Of a stretch of DNA of 64,000 nt, positions 53,530-61,738 are shown one piece after another; position 1 is the first letter of the stretch; the number at the start of each line of letters is the position of its first letter. The notes below the pieces were generated by a model. The model had not been told where the DNA came from. It searched no databases and saw only the letters and a list, made by a program, of their open reading frames with translations. The stretch comes from an uncultured Latescibacterota bacterium (lineage in GTDB: Bacteria; Latescibacterota; UBA2968): positions 2,944,385 through 3,008,384 of the forward strand of contig OY282377.1 of assembly GCA_958295785.1 (NCBI GenBank). Reading direction: 5' to 3'. A program made the position numbers and the translations under genes.

Positions 53530-54720
53530 ATGGAATCTGAACGCAATATCCTCGATCACATTTATGTTCTCGCGCGCTGGCGGCGCATGATTTTGGTTTG
53601 TTTTTTTGCCGTCACGTTGGTCGCGGCGGGGATTTCTCTGGTCTTGCCCGAAGCCTATCGCGCGTATGCCACGGTCTATCCCCCGAAAGAGACGGACGGG
53701 GGCATTGGCGGCCTGTCTGCCCTGTTGCAAGAACTGCCCGTCAACCTGATGGGCTTGGGCGGCGAAGCCATATCCGCGATGGAATTTGTCCCCGTGGTGG
53801 AAAGCGAAAGCGTGCGTTTGGCTGTTGCCGAGCGGTTTGACCTGGTCGCGCACTACGGCACCCGTCACCAAAGCGAGTTGCTCGACATGATCGCCCAACG
53901 CCTGATCATCGACCTCTCGCGCGAGCAATTTCTCACCATTTCTTACGAAGCCGACACCCCTGAACGCGCGGCCGCGTTGACCAATGCCTTTGTCGAAGAA
54001 CTCGAAAGTGCCTTCGAGCGGCGCAACCAACAAAAAACGCGCACCTATCTCGCCTATCTCACAGAGCGGCTCAAAGAGGCCGAACAAGACATGATCAACG
54101 CCGAGCGACGCTATCGGGATTTTCAGAACGAACACATGATCTTAGATGTCGACGCCCAGGCCAAAGCGCAGTTGGAAATCGCGTCCGCGCTCATCAGCCC
54201 CCTCGCAGAGTTGATCGTCAAGCGCGATGTGCAGACGCGACTGATGACCGCAGACCATCCCAAACTCAAAGAACTCGATCTCGAAATCCAAACCACGCGC
54301 CAAGTGCTCGACGATCTGCTGATGGGCCAATTCCCCGACGCGGTGAACACCGCGGATCCTCCGGCACAATTGCCACCTATTTTCAAACCCTTTCGGCAAT
54401 TGCCCGAATTGGGCCTGACCGCGCTGCAACACCTCCGGGATATTCAAATCCAAAACGCCATCTATCAATTTGTCAAACAAGAGTACGAAAAGACCCGGTT
54501 TGAAGATGAAAAAGGCATGCATACCGTCATTGTTTTGGACAAGGCTCGACCACCCGACACGCGCAGCTATCCGCGCCGCAGCCTCATGGTCGCCCTCGCC
54601 GGTGGCCTCAGTCTGACGCTGAGTTGCGTGTTGGCCTTTGTCTTTGAAGCGATGCGAAATCTGACCCCAAACAACCGAGCAAAACTCGAAGCCATAACAA
54701 AGGCGAGAAGCAGTGGTTAG
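53530..54720 (+). CDS. Chain-length determinant (Wzz-like) protein
   Basis: 396 residues with a membrane helix near residues 20-40 (MILVCFFAVTLVAAGISLVL), a long coiled-coil periplasmic middle (ALTNAFVEELESAFERRNQQKTRTYLAYLTERLKEAEQDM) and a second helix near 350 (SLMVALAGGLSLTLSCVLAFVFEAM) preceded by PPDTRSYPRRS, as in Wzz proteins. It likely pairs with the SLBB exporter upstream. No ribosome site is seen because the repeat element ends next to the start. Confidence 0.88.
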   Translation: MESERNILDHIYVLARWRRMILVCFFAVTLVAAGISLVLPEAYRAYATVYPPKETDGGIGGLSALLQELPVNLMGLGGEAISAMEFVPVVESESVRLAVAERFDLVAHYGTRHQSELLDMIAQRLIIDLSREQFLTISYEADTPERAAALTNAFVEELESAFERRNQQKTRTYLAYLTERLKEAEQDMINAERRYRDFQNEHMILDVDAQAKAQLEIASALISPLAELIVKRDVQTRLMTADHPKLKELDLEIQTTRQVLDDLLMGQFPDAVNTADPPAQLPPIFKPFRQLPELGLTALQHLRDIQIQNAIYQFVKQEYEKTRFEDEKGMHTVIVLDKARPPDTRSYPRRSLMVALAGGLSLTLSCVLAFVFEAMRNLTPNNRAKLEAITKARSSG

Positions 54721-54818
54721 GGGTCAGGGGTCAGCCCCTTGTCTGAATCGGGATTTTCAGGATAAAGGCAATCGTAGGGGCGCGGTGCCTTGTGCCTCTC
54801 GTGGCAAATGATTGTGAA
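54721..54818. repeat. Short intergenic segment with degenerate R1 and GTCAGGG heptads
   Basis: GGGGTCAGGGGTCAG heptads at 54719-54735 and a degenerate R1 unit at about 54776-54800. Confidence 0.4.
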
Positions 54819-55568
54819 ATGCCGAAAAACAAAATCTACTTCATCTCGGACGCGCACTTAGGCGCGCCCACATGCCATCGTCCGCCGCGCGTTCAGGAAG
54901 ACGCGCTCACTGGCTTTTTGCGCGCCATCCGCAAAGACGCCGAAGCCCTGTACATTGTGGGCGATCTCTTTGATTTCTGGTTTGAATACCGATCCGTCAT
55001 TCCCGCGCATGGCGCGCGCATTCTCTTTGAACTCTACAACCTCGTCCAAAGTGGCACGCGCGTGATCTATTTGCCCGGCAACCACGACATCTGGTTCGGC
55101 CCATACTTGTCCGATCAAGTCGGCGCAGAACTTCCCGGGCCATCCTGCGCGGTCGCGCACCAAAATCGGCGCATATACGTCACGCACGGCGACACCTTTG
55201 GGCAGGATTGGAAAATGAAACTCATCCGCCGCATTTTGCACAATCCCCTGTGCATCGCGCTGTTTGGTTGCCTGCATCCGGACATCGGCACCTCTTTGGC
55301 GCGCATGGTGTCTCGCTTTTCCATATTGAAAATGAAAAACAAAAAAACAACCGCGCCCCCGTACACCACAGGCGCGGCAAAAAAACTGGTCAAAGGATTT
55401 GATCTGGTCATCTGCGGGCACTATCACACGCCGAGGGTTCAACCCATTGGCGACGGCGCGCTCATCATCTTGGGCGATTGGATGCGATACGATTCTTACG
55501 CCGTGCTCGAAAATGGCGACATCGCGCTGAAGCACTGGCACACAGCAGTGGAGAAAGTGATCCACTAA
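54819..55568 (+). CDS. lpxH: UDP-2,3-diacylglucosamine hydrolase-like metallophosphoesterase
   Basis: 249-residue calcineurin-fold enzyme of lipid A synthesis. Metal-binding motifs: ISDAHLGAP, VGDLFDFWFEY, LPGNHDIWFG, VTHGDTFG and CGHYHTPRVQ, all in LpxH-type order. The start at 54819 (MPKNKIYF) fits the family; the ribosome site is weak. Confidence in LpxH versus LpxH-like members is moderate since several FCB homologs act on other phosphates. Confidence 0.82.
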   Translation: MPKNKIYFISDAHLGAPTCHRPPRVQEDALTGFLRAIRKDAEALYIVGDLFDFWFEYRSVIPAHGARILFELYNLVQSGTRVIYLPGNHDIWFGPYLSDQVGAELPGPSCAVAHQNRRIYVTHGDTFGQDWKMKLIRRILHNPLCIALFGCLHPDIGTSLARMVSRFSILKMKNKKTTAPPYTTGAAKKLVKGFDLVICGHYHTPRVQPIGDGALIILGDWMRYDSYAVLENGDIALKHWHTAVEKVIH

Positions 55569-55610
55569 GGGGCGCGGTCCCCGTGCCCGTCCCGATATGG
55601 GAGATTGCAC

Positions 55611-57110
55611 ATGATCCTCAGCATCGATCAGGGAACAACCGGAACGACCGCATTGGTCTTGGATTCACAGGGAAAAATTTTGGGCAGGGGATATGCGGAA
55701 TTTCGACAGATTTTTCCCCAACCCGGCTGGGTGTCGCACAATGCAGCAGAGATATGGGATACAACACTGAACGTCATCGGCTGGGCTATCGCCGATGCGG
55801 GGATAGAGCCAGCGGTCTTAAAGGGCATTGGCATTGCCAATCAGCGCGAGACAACGGTGATTTGGGATCGCAAAACCGGCGACCCCGTGGATGACGCCAT
55901 TGTCTGGCAGTGCCGGCGCACGACGGATTTGTGCGATCAATATCGCGCAGATGGCCTCGAAGATGCGGTGCGCGAAAAAACCGGATTGGTCATTGACGCC
56001 TATTTTTCGGCGACCAAAATCGCGTGGTTGCTCAATCGCGTCGATGGCCTGCGCGTGCGTGCGGACCGGGGCGAGGTTTGTTTTGGCACGGTGGATAGTT
56101 TTTTGTTGTACAAACTCACGGGTGGGGCTGTCCACGCCACCGAATACACCAACGCATCGCGCACGATGATTTACAATATTCACACCAAAGAATGGGATGC
56201 GGACTTGCTGAACCTCTTTGGCATTCCCGCGCCTATACTCCCCGAAGTGCGCCCGTCGTCTGGCGAATTTGGAAACACGGTGGATTTGGGCGTCTTGCCC
56301 GCGGGCATTCCCATTGGCGGCATCGCAGGCGATCAACAAGCCGCGCTCTTTGGTCAACGCGGCATTTATCCCGGCGACCTCAAAAACACGTATGGCACGG
56401 GCTGTTTCATGCTTTTTCAAACCGGAAATACGCCCGTGCCCTCGGCGCATGGCCTGTTGACAACGCTCGCGTGCGACCCGTGCGGAGGGGTGTCCTATGC
56501 CCTTGAAGGCGCGGTATTCAGCGCGGGCTCAGCGGTTCAGTGGTTGCGCGATGGCCTGGGGATTATCAAAACCGCCGCTGAAACCGAGGCGATGGCGCGA
56601 TCCATTGCCAACACCGGCGGCGTGTATTTCGTCCCCGCATTTACGGGCCTAGGCGCGCCGCATTGGAACGCGGATGCGCGCGGCGCCATTGTGGGGATCA
56701 CGCGCGGCACCCAACGCGGCCATCTCGTGCGCGCGGCTTTGGAGGCCATTGCCTATCAATCTGCGGACCTCGCCGTTGCAATGGCCGCCGATGCCGAACA
56801 TCCCATAACGAGTCTGCGCGTGGATGGCGGCGCGGTGGCGAATGATTTTTTAATGCAATTTCAGGCGGATATTTTGAATGTGCCGGTGATTCGTCCACAG
56901 TGCGTGGAGACCACCGCATTGGGGGCGGGCATGCTGGCGGGACTGGCGATAGGCGTGTGGGACGATGCGGACGCGCTTGTCGATATCAATCCGCCACAAC
57001 GAATTTTTGAACCCAATATGTCGCAAGACCAACGAGACGCCTTGCTGACCGGTTGGCACAAAGCGGTCGCGCGAACCCTGTATTCGGGAGGAATTAGGAA
57101 TTGGGAATGA
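55611..57110 (+). CDS. glpK: Glycerol kinase
   Basis: 499-residue FGGY kinase that phosphorylates glycerol. N-terminal ATP/phosphate motif SIDQGTTGTTALVLDS, then IGIANQRETTVIWDR and VWQCRRTTDLC (substrate site), IGGIAGDQQAALFGQ, NTYGTGCFML and LRVDGGAVANDFLMQFQADIL. The start at 55611 has GGGAG ten bases upstream. Length is standard. Confidence 0.96.
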   Translation: MILSIDQGTTGTTALVLDSQGKILGRGYAEFRQIFPQPGWVSHNAAEIWDTTLNVIGWAIADAGIEPAVLKGIGIANQRETTVIWDRKTGDPVDDAIVWQCRRTTDLCDQYRADGLEDAVREKTGLVIDAYFSATKIAWLLNRVDGLRVRADRGEVCFGTVDSFLLYKLTGGAVHATEYTNASRTMIYNIHTKEWDADLLNLFGIPAPILPEVRPSSGEFGNTVDLGVLPAGIPIGGIAGDQQAALFGQRGIYPGDLKNTYGTGCFMLFQTGNTPVPSAHGLLTTLACDPCGGVSYALEGAVFSAGSAVQWLRDGLGIIKTAAETEAMARSIANTGGVYFVPAFTGLGAPHWNADARGAIVGITRGTQRGHLVRAALEAIAYQSADLAVAMAADAEHPITSLRVDGGAVANDFLMQFQADILNVPVIRPQCVETTALGAGMLAGLAIGVWDDADALVDINPPQRIFEPNMSQDQRDALLTGWHKAVARTLYSGGIRNWE

Positions 57111-57229
57111 TTCTTAAGCTGTATTAAAATTATCGGGACCTACCTCCCTAACCCCGTTATTCGCTCCGCTCATTGTAGGCTTCGCCTGTGCCTACAAGGA
57201 AGGGGGGAATCAAGCCCTCCCGACAAGAA

Positions 57230-57335
57230 AGATGCGAGGATAGAAATGTAGGGGCGCGGCCCCCGTGCCCGCCCGAAAAGGCAAGAGACAAGAAAAGGTG
57301 GCAGACCATCTCCCCTCCCCGTTGCGGGGAGGGGC
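57230..57335. repeat. R1 repeat and CCCCTCCCC/GGGGAGGGG hairpin
   Basis: R1 unit with leader TGCGAGGATAGAAATG at about 57233-57277, and a perfect GC hairpin CCCCTCCCCG..CGGGGAGGGG at 57312-57334 in the convergent gap between glpK and purC, where it could act as a terminator for either strand. Confidence 0.55.
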
Positions 57336-57370
57336 CGGGGGAGGGGTCATCTTTCGTTTTAAGACTGCTT

Positions 57371-58336
57371 TTAAAAATACGGCGCGATATTTTTTTCGAT
57401 GCGCTCGAGAATGGGCGTACTGTTGAGTTCTGTCTCAAAATTTTCGCCCGTCACGCGCTCGAACAAGTCGATATATCGCTCGGAAACTCGCGTGCGAATA
57501 TCGTCATCCAATTCGGGGATATTGTCGTCTGAAATCCCCTTCTCCACCAGCCAGAGGCGCAAAAACTCTTTGTCCAAACTCTCGGGTTCTTCGCCGCGTG
57601 CGTGCCGGTCGCTGTACGAATCGCGAATCCAGTAGCGCGAAGAATCAGGCGTGTGAATCTCATCGGCAACGGTCAGATTGCCCTCTGCGTCCAATCCCAT
57701 CTCGTATTTGGTATCCACCAAAATCAACCCGCGTTGCGCGGCCAATTCCGTGCCGCGTGCAAAAAGTTTCAGCGCGACCTCTTCCACTTCTGCCCACCTA
57801 TCGGCATCGACCAGACCGCGTTCGACAATTTGCTCGGGCGAGATCGACTCGTCGTGATCCTCTGCCTTTGTCGTGGGCGTGATGATGGGCGCGTCAAACT
57901 TCTGATTTTTCACCATGCCATCGGGCAAATGCACGCCGCAAAAGTGCCTCACGCCCTTGTTGTAATTCGTCCACACCGACGTGTCCGTGCTGCCGGTGAG
58001 ATACCGCCGCACCACGATCTCGACCGGAAGCATGTCGAGTTCACGCGCAACCGTCACATTGGGGTCTGGCACGTCGATCACCTGATTGGGCACAATATCT
58101 CGCGTCTGATCAAACCAGTAGTGCGCGGTGCGGTTCAAAACCTGCCCCTTGAGCGGAATCGCCCCCAAGACGTGATCAAACGCGCTTTGCCGGTCTGTGG
58201 TGATCAAAATGCGCTTGTCATCGAGCAAATAAATATCCCGCACTTTGCCCTTTTTGTACTGAGGCTGCCAGCGGTCAAATTTGGCCTCCAACAAACAGTT
58301 GTTCAGTTGTGAACGAATTTGTGCTTGAGAAATCAT
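57371..58336 (-). CDS. purC: Phosphoribosylaminoimidazole-succinocarboxamide synthase
   Basis: 321-residue SAICAR synthetase of purine synthesis. Visible: GKVRDIYLLDDKRILITTDRQSAFD, IPLKGQVLNRT, PVEIVVRRYLTGS, LVDTKYEMGLD and DEIHTPDSSRYW, the ATP and CAIR-binding segments. It is longer than the 240-residue E. coli enzyme and closer to the about 300-residue type. AAGGAG lies some ten bases before the ATG. Confidence 0.96.
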   Translation of the reverse strand: MISQAQIRSQLNNCLLEAKFDRWQPQYKKGKVRDIYLLDDKRILITTDRQSAFDHVLGAIPLKGQVLNRTAHYWFDQTRDIVPNQVIDVPDPNVTVARELDMLPVEIVVRRYLTGSTDTSVWTNYNKGVRHFCGVHLPDGMVKNQKFDAPIITPTTKAEDHDESISPEQIVERGLVDADRWAEVEEVALKLFARGTELAAQRGLILVDTKYEMGLDAEGNLTVADEIHTPDSSRYWIRDSYSDRHARGEEPESLDKEFLRLWLVEKGISDDNIPELDDDIRTRVSERYIDLFERVTGENFETELNSTPILERIEKNIAPYF

Positions 58337-58511
58337 GGGTCATACACTCCTTAAAAAAGAAAAGCAACCACATAAGAACAGGGATGAAGGCGGATGAACA
58401 CAGATTGAAGCTGTCATCGTTTCACCCCCCTTTGTCTGACAACTCAACCCGTGCATCGGTTTCAGTTGGAAGACTTGAATTTAGACGATGTCATTAAACC
58501 CTTCTACTACC
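58337..58511. other. Short intergenic spacer
   Basis: Nothing recognised beyond the purC leader. Confidence 0.4.
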
Positions 58512-58820
58512 CTACGTGTTGGTCAAGTGCGTGGCTTGGCCCGACATCTTACCCCGCGAACACGCCATCGGATTCGTCACAACGCGCTTTTCAATGAACA
58601 CGGGAATTGCATGTTCACCGGGGAGTTGTGGGCTTGGAGATGGGATTTTCTCGCCATTGTCGAGACGCCAATCAATCACCACTTTCAGCGCGTCTTGGGC
58701 TTCGAGAAACGCCTCTTGCTCATCTGCACCCGAAGTCAGGCACTCGGGCAGATCGCGGAACGAAACGACGAACTCGCCCGTGCAATCGGGCTGAAAACGC
58801 GCGGGATATTCAAATGTCAT
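58512..58820 (-). CDS. HicB-like antitoxin, unpaired and with an odd C-terminus
   Basis: 102 residues. FEYPARFQPDCTGEFVVSFRDLPECLTSGADEQEAFLEAQDAL is the HicB partial RNase-H fold. After about residue 70 the usual helix-turn-helix or ribbon-helix is replaced by an unfamiliar tail (VVTNPMACSRGKMSGQATHLTNT), suggesting frameshift or deletion. No HicA gene is present. AAGGGGAT lies six bases before the ATG; IS copy 2 sits 18 bases upstream and may have removed hicA. Confidence 0.75.
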   Translation of the reverse strand: MTFEYPARFQPDCTGEFVVSFRDLPECLTSGADEQEAFLEAQDALKVVIDWRLDNGEKIPSPSPQLPGEHAIPVFIEKRVVTNPMACSRGKMSGQATHLTNT

Positions 58821-58843
58821 AACGATCCCCTTTTTTTTGGGAA

Positions 58844-59086
58844 TTATATACTTGACAACCTAAATTTTTTGTTTCGGATCGCCCGTTCCCGTTCACTGTC
58901 AAGCGTCCACCTATCACAAAACGCCTCAACCTGCTCGGGAAGTGGTCGCCCTGTTTCATCCTTGTAAATCGCGTGGTAAGCCCTATTGGAATTGAACGGA
59001 GGATCAAGGGAGATAAGATCAACGCTTGATGCCCTCATTTCCTGTTGCATGATGGTCATACAATCGCCAGAATAAAGTTTGTTCAT
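58844..59086 (-). CDS. Passenger DNA methyltransferase N-terminal fragment (IS copy 2)
   Basis: 80 residues, identical to the copy 1 passenger over the first 73 with motif IV SLDPPFNSN, and read through the inverted repeat to end FRLSSI. No AdoMet-binding half. Confidence 0.75.
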   Translation of the reverse strand: MNKLYSGDCMTIMQQEMRASSVDLISLDPPFNSNRAYHAIYKDETGRPLPEQVEAFCDRWTLDSERERAIRNKKFRLSSI

Positions 59087-59436
59087 GCAACCGCCTCACT
59101 TGCTACAAGTTGCTTGTAAGTCAACCGTGCGCCCATCGCCATATTCAACATATCATCAACACGACTTAAGGTATCAACTTTTTTTCGATTGATGCGAAAC
59201 ACGCAAGCATTCAGGTACTTTTGCATGTGTTTGTCTGACCCGTGGTGATGAATACCCATATAGACACGCTTAACCAGTGCCCACAAACTCTCAATGGAGT
59301 TTGTATGGACCCCATCGCGTTCATATTCGTCGGCAGAATGATTGATTTGTTCCACTTCGTAATCATCCCTCAATGCGCCGTATGCGCGGTTCTCGTCTGC
59401 ATGAATAGTTGCGCCCGTCAAGACCCGGTTCAACAT
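59083..59436 (-). CDS. IS1595-family transposase, C-terminal part (IS copy 2)
   Basis: 117 residues with IHADENRAY and HTNSIESLWALVKR, same frame as the N-terminal part. Differs from copy 1 by a few substitutions (for example NQVLT to NRVLT, GDTLSRVDE to VDTLSRVDD). Confidence 0.85.
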   Translation of the reverse strand: MLNRVLTGATIHADENRAYGALRDDYEVEQINHSADEYERDGVHTNSIESLWALVKRVYMGIHHHGSDKHMQKYLNACVFRINRKKVDTLSRVDDMLNMAMGARLTYKQLVASEAVA

Positions 59437-59445
59437 CTTCTCGTG

Positions 59446-60024
59446 TCATGTTGCCCCTTTTGCGTCCTGTACATGAACCGCCATTGCCTCACCATCTTCA
59501 CCTTTTTCCCGCATTCCGAAAGCAACCGATTTACCTCCTGTTCCGCGACCCGCATTCAACTTTTTGGATTTATGTTTGTTCTTTTCTTTCCCACCGATGT
59601 AGGTTTCATCAATTTCAACGATACCAGACAGAAAATCATCATCATCATCTTTGTTGCCAAAAGCGTTTCGTATTCTTTGAAGCATAAACCAAGCGGTCTT
59701 TTGCGTTGTACCGATCATTTTTGCCAACTGAACGCTTGAAATACCTTTTGAGGGGTTCGTTTCAATCCATATTGCCGCGAACCATTTAGGCAACATCTTG
59801 ATTTTAGACTTGCCAAACATCGTTCCGTAAATCATATGAAAATTACGCCCACAATCCGAGCACCGATACGCCAAATCAGAACGACGATAGATTTTTCCCA
59901 TACTACCACAATGCGGACAAGACTCGCCATCCTTAAAGCGGATCTTTTCAAGGTGCAAAATACACGCTTCAGGCGTGGCAAACTTCTGTGTGAACGCGAC
60001 GAAACTAAGCTGCTTTGCCATCAT
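59446..60024 (-). CDS. IS1595-family transposase, N-terminal part (IS copy 2)
   Basis: 192 residues with the CPHCG/CSDCG zinc ribbon and VEIDETYIGG. It ends at TGA (59446-59448), the same codon as in copy 1, with the frame open beyond it. Confidence 0.9.
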   Translation of the reverse strand: MMAKQLSFVAFTQKFATPEACILHLEKIRFKDGESCPHCGSMGKIYRRSDLAYRCSDCGRNFHMIYGTMFGKSKIKMLPKWFAAIWIETNPSKGISSVQLAKMIGTTQKTAWFMLQRIRNAFGNKDDDDDFLSGIVEIDETYIGGKEKNKHKSKKLNAGRGTGGKSVAFGMREKGEDGEAMAVHVQDAKGAT

Positions 60025-60134
60025 ACACCCCCTTGTTAATTCGTAACTTCTATAAATATAACAAGAAAGCTTAGGGTTGACAAGTATATAATTCCCTTTT
60101 TTTTTACCGCGCTTCCCTTCGCAACAGCCTGCCC

Positions 60135-61634
60135 CTAAACCGCACGATACAAAATCCCCGCTTCTCGCAACCGCACGATTAGCTCTGCTTGGGTACCGCT
60201 TCCCTTGCGAGAATTACAACTGTTGCAAAGCAGTTGCAGATTCTCTTTGTGACCTCCTCCGCCTTTTGCGCGAGGCGTGATATGGTCAACGGTCATATTT
60301 TGAAATGGGAAATGAATCCCACATCCCTTGCAATTTCCCTCTTGCTCGCCATACAACACATGCTTGTGCGTCCTGTAATCGGGCAATTCCTCTATATCCG
60401 TGCGGCGCGGAAGGTCTGTTCTGTGGATTACTTTCGGGAGTTTCCCGCCTTTCAAAAGCCCATCTGCATCGGATACCTTTTGCAATCGTTCAACGACAAT
60501 TTTGCCAGCCAACGGGCTTAGGTCTATCCCAACCCATTGACGGCCCAACATCTCCGCAGAAACGCAGGTGGTGGCGCAACCGCAAAACGGATCGAGCACC
60601 ACATTCCCCTCATTCGAGGAAGCCCGAATAACGCGCTCCAATAACGCCAAAGGTTTCTGCGTGGGATACCCTGTCTTCTCTTTGGATTGGGCAGACAAAG
60701 GCGGAATGTCCGTGATAACATCCGTCAGGATAGCCCCCTTAGATGTGCTCAAATACCGCTTGAAAGCCGGAACGCCGCCCTGCTTTTTCGGCCAATAAAT
60801 AAGGCCATTGGCATCAAGAAAATCCAACTTGGCCCGAGTGTCCATATTTTCCCAATCAATGGGTTTCTCCACATGCGAAGGAAAAGTTCCAGGGCCATAC
60901 CAATGTCGCCCGATTACCGAAGGGTCGATCCCACGCCACGGCTGACCCGAATTGCCATCTCTTACTACACCCGCCGCTGTCAAATCACCCGTCCGATACC
61001 GCCCATGCTCATCTTCATAACGATAAAACTTCCGAACATACTCAGGATCATGCTCACCATAGACCTTGTTAAACTTATGTCCCTCACCTTTCGCATACCA
61101 CAACAAAATATCATGAACCCTTGGCAACTTCCGTTCTGTACTCCTCGACGAAGTGCGCTTCCAAATAACCTCATTCCGAAAATTGTCTTTTCCCAAAATA
61201 CTGTCCATTACGAGTTTTAGATAATGACTCGCCGTAGGATCGCAATGCAACCATATACTCCCCGTCGGCTTCAATACCCTATGCAACTCCAAAATCCGAA
61301 CAGTCATAAAAATCAGATAAGACTGCATTGACTTGCCATGCACCAACCCGGCCGCCTCAATCACCTTATACAATCGCTCATCACGCTCGGCAATTTCCCC
61401 GTGCCAAGCCTCGTCAACATCACTCAAAGTCCAAGCGTCTTTGAATGCCGCACCTGCCGCTTCCGAACCGATTGGCGCGCTATAATCCCGATTCGAGTTG
61501 AATGGCGGATCGAGATACACCAAATCCACACTCGCGGAGTTCATGCCCCTCAGAATGTCGAGATTGTCGCCCTCAAAGATCGTGCGATTTGCCCAATTCG
61601 GCGTGCTGACTTGTGACGCCTGCGCCTTAGCCAT
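60135..61634 (-). CDS. Site-specific DNA methyltransferase fused to an HNH endonuclease-like domain
   Basis: 499 residues. Amino-methyltransferase core with motif IV DPPF at residues 42-45 (YLDPPFNSN) before motif I DPFCGCATT at about 348-356 and WVGIDLS, the beta-class order. TGYPTQKPLALLERVI is also typical. The C-terminal 65 residues form an HNH/zinc unit: Cys435/Cys438, Asp450-His451 (TVDHITPRAKGG), Asn465 and Cys470/Cys473. One chain thus joins modification and a nuclease fold. No specificity subunit or separate restriction gene is visible. IS copy 2 lies 38 bases downstream. Confidence 0.88.
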   Translation of the reverse strand: MAKAQASQVSTPNWANRTIFEGDNLDILRGMNSASVDLVYLDPPFNSNRDYSAPIGSEAAGAAFKDAWTLSDVDEAWHGEIAERDERLYKVIEAAGLVHGKSMQSYLIFMTVRILELHRVLKPTGSIWLHCDPTASHYLKLVMDSILGKDNFRNEVIWKRTSSRSTERKLPRVHDILLWYAKGEGHKFNKVYGEHDPEYVRKFYRYEDEHGRYRTGDLTAAGVVRDGNSGQPWRGIDPSVIGRHWYGPGTFPSHVEKPIDWENMDTRAKLDFLDANGLIYWPKKQGGVPAFKRYLSTSKGAILTDVITDIPPLSAQSKEKTGYPTQKPLALLERVIRASSNEGNVVLDPFCGCATTCVSAEMLGRQWVGIDLSPLAGKIVVERLQKVSDADGLLKGGKLPKVIHRTDLPRRTDIEELPDYRTHKHVLYGEQEGNCKGCGIHFPFQNMTVDHITPRAKGGGGHKENLQLLCNSCNSRKGSGTQAELIVRLREAGILYRAV

Positions 61635-61649
61635 AGTGCAATCCTTTTA

Positions 61650-61738
61650 TGTCAACATGTATTTTCGGGCGATCACGGAGGCATCGCCCCTACACACATC
61701 GCGGGCGATCACGGGGACATCGTCCCTACATTTTATTT
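61650..61738. repeat. Two R1 hairpin repeats
   Basis: Two inverse R1 units at about 61666-61694 and 61705-61730 between the methyltransferase and the membrane protein gene. Confidence 0.55.

Larger units (their letters stand above)
58839..60096 (-). mobile_element. IS1595-family insertion sequence, copy 2
   Basis: 1258-bp inverse copy of the element at 21840. Ends begin GGGAATTATATACTTG. It lies in a T tract; 8 T on each side (58831-58838 and 60097-60104) are compatible with an 8-bp duplication. Coding sequence differs from copy 1 at several residues, but the in-frame TGA and the passenger fragment are kept. Confidence 0.92.
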
